From positions 1 through 6,543 of the forward strand of contig CBCTZG010000109.1 in the NCBI GenBank assembly GCA_965151315.1: DNA of 6,543 bases, read 5' to 3'. Each line of letters opens with the position of its first letter. The first letter of the stretch is position 1. Shown piece after piece: positions 6,035 through 6,543 of this stretch. The position numbers and the translations under genes are program-made. The notes under the pieces are model-generated. The model made no database searches. It saw nothing but the letters and a program-made list of their open reading frames with translations, and had not been told where the DNA came from. Origin of the DNA: Avimonoglobus sp965151315 (GTDB lineage: Bacteria > Bacillota > Clostridia > UBA1381).

Positions 6035-6403
6035 ATGGACAGTAAAATCACTTACTCAAAATGCGGGGATTACTATATCCCCGATTTGGCCGTACCTGAC
6101 ACAAAGGGATATGTTATCGGCAAGTACGGAAGTTTACGCAAGAAGTTTTTGAAGGAATACCATAATCCGTATTACACAATCCTGTGCATGGTAGGCAAGC
6201 TGTATGAACACCTTGCGGAGATAGACGAAACCTGCCATAGCTGTATTAACGATATGATTGCAAAGATGGCGAAGCAGGAGGGCATTACAGAACAGCTGAA
6301 GGCAGCCGACCAAATGGAATGGGTGGGCAGGATGAACAATATACGCAGCCGGGCCGAGGAATTCATACTGCGTGAATACGTGTATGGAGGGTTTAAAGAA
6401 TGA
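6035..6403 (+). CDS. tnpV: TnpV-family transposon-encoded protein
   Basis: A 122-residue protein I recognise as the TnpV family, found in clostridial mobile elements of the Tn4451/Tn4453 kind and in related integrated elements. Family-like segments are GDYYIPDLAVPD (11-22), the basic IGKYGSLRKKFLKEY (28-42), a central helical block (46-80), and QEGITEQLKAADQMEWVGRM (81-100) followed by NNIRSRAEE. It is soluble, with no membrane segment or signal peptide. The molecular role of TnpV is not well established; a helix-turn-helix or excisionase-like function has been suggested for the family. The ATG at 6035 is preferred because GGAGG (6019-6023) precedes it by 11 nt. An in-frame ATG at 6017 overlaps that site and has none of its own. 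The stop overlaps the ATG of a small downstream frame (ATGA, 6400-6403). Composition is more A+T-rich than the host genes to the left. Confidence 0.82.
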   Translation: MDSKITYSKCGDYYIPDLAVPDTKGYVIGKYGSLRKKFLKEYHNPYYTILCMVGKLYEHLAEIDETCHSCINDMIAKMAKQEGITEQLKAADQMEWVGRMNNIRSRAEEFILREYVYGGFKE

Positions 6404-6539
6404 GGAATTTATCTATTGTTTTACTCACATTAGTAATGCTGGCAAGTGCAGCCATAGCGAATGCCGCACCCATTCCGAGGGAATCCGCACTGTCAACGCC
6501 AGTGATAAAATGAAAGAAAACGCCGAGGAAAAAATGTAG
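6384..6539 (+). CDS. Alternative 51-residue Cys/His-rich small protein (candidate)
   Basis: This frame opens at ATG 6384 inside the end of tnpV and closes at TAG 6537-6539. The product is hydrophilic, with Cys12, Cys23 and Cys28, His15, His25 and His31, and a charged tail (KMKENAEEKM). The CxHxxC-type spacing could bind a metal, but I recognise no family. It has no clear ribosome binding site, unlike the overlapping frame at 6400. A single frameshift near 6400 would join the strong start signal to this frame, so a decayed gene is possible. Confidence is low. Confidence 0.25.
   Translation: MEGLKNEEFIYCFTHISNAGKCSHSECRTHSEGIRTVNASDKMKENAEEKM
6400..6513 (+). CDS. Small 37-residue signal-peptide-like protein (candidate)
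   Basis: An ATG overlapping the tnpV stop (ATGA) is preceded by GGAGG (6386-6390) at 9 nt, the best translation start signal in this segment. The product begins MRNLSIVLLTLVMLASAAIA: a short basic start, a hydrophobic stretch of about 16 residues and an ANA-AP site resembling signal peptidase cleavage. Only about 14 residues would remain after cleavage. I recognise no family. The frame competes with another open frame over the same bases (6384-6539), and probably at most one is real. If genuine, it is a membrane or secreted micropeptide of a mobile element, coupled to tnpV. Confidence 0.35.
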   Translation: MRNLSIVLLTLVMLASAAIANAAPIPRESALSTPVIK

Positions 6540-6543
6540 GTTT

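Noticed and set aside
5879..6543. CRISPR array, tRNA, rRNA or a recombinase gene within the accessory part
   Set aside because: No repeat-spacer periodicity, cloverleaf or recombinase motif is visible here. Any integrase of the tnpV element would lie beyond the window.

Overview
The window looks like chromosomal DNA of a gut-type Clostridia (Bacillota, Lachnospiraceae or Ruminococcaceae-like). This rests on strong GGAGG-type ribosome binding sites, sigma-A-like promoters, a MarR-ABC-ABC operon layout common in that group, a cytoplasmic GH29 fucosidase, and clostridial mobile-element genes (IS200-type tnpA, tnpV). The assignment is inference from gene content, not a species call. All recognisable genes are on the + strand.

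Positions 1-180 hold no supported gene. They contain a probable Rho-independent terminator of an upstream transcript (101-138) and a near-consensus promoter (149-177). Positions 180-4144 are a tightly packed three-gene operon: a MarR-family repressor (216-662) and two ABC exporter half-transporters (664-2388 and 2381-4144). A 10-bp-arm palindrome lies between the -10 box and the marR ribosome binding site and is the obvious autoregulatory operator. The two ABC proteins carry complementary defects: the first lacks the catalytic Glu and switch His, the second has a degenerate signature motif. This is the pattern of a heterodimeric exporter with one catalytic and one non-hydrolysing ATP site.

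A GH29 alpha-L-fucosidase gene (4211-5443) follows. It has its own extended -10 promoter whose -35 box overlaps the end of the second ABC gene, and a strong terminator hairpin closes it (5458-5490). Functionally it appears separate from the exporter.

From about 5485 onward the DNA is accessory. It starts with the left end of an IS200/IS605-family element: a subterminal hairpin, an 18-bp fold-back that masks the transposase ribosome binding site, and a tnpA gene broken before its catalytic tyrosine. Next come a 5868-5911 hairpin, a structured leader, a tnpV-family gene (6035-6403) and, at the right edge, two competing small reading frames. One of these encodes a signal-peptide-like 37-residue peptide. 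The right-hand part is probably the start of a larger integrated element that continues beyond the window.

I did not find a clearly new multi-gene system. The points most worth following are the transposase fold-back with a promoter buried inside it, the mobile-element junction, and the overlapping small frames at the end.
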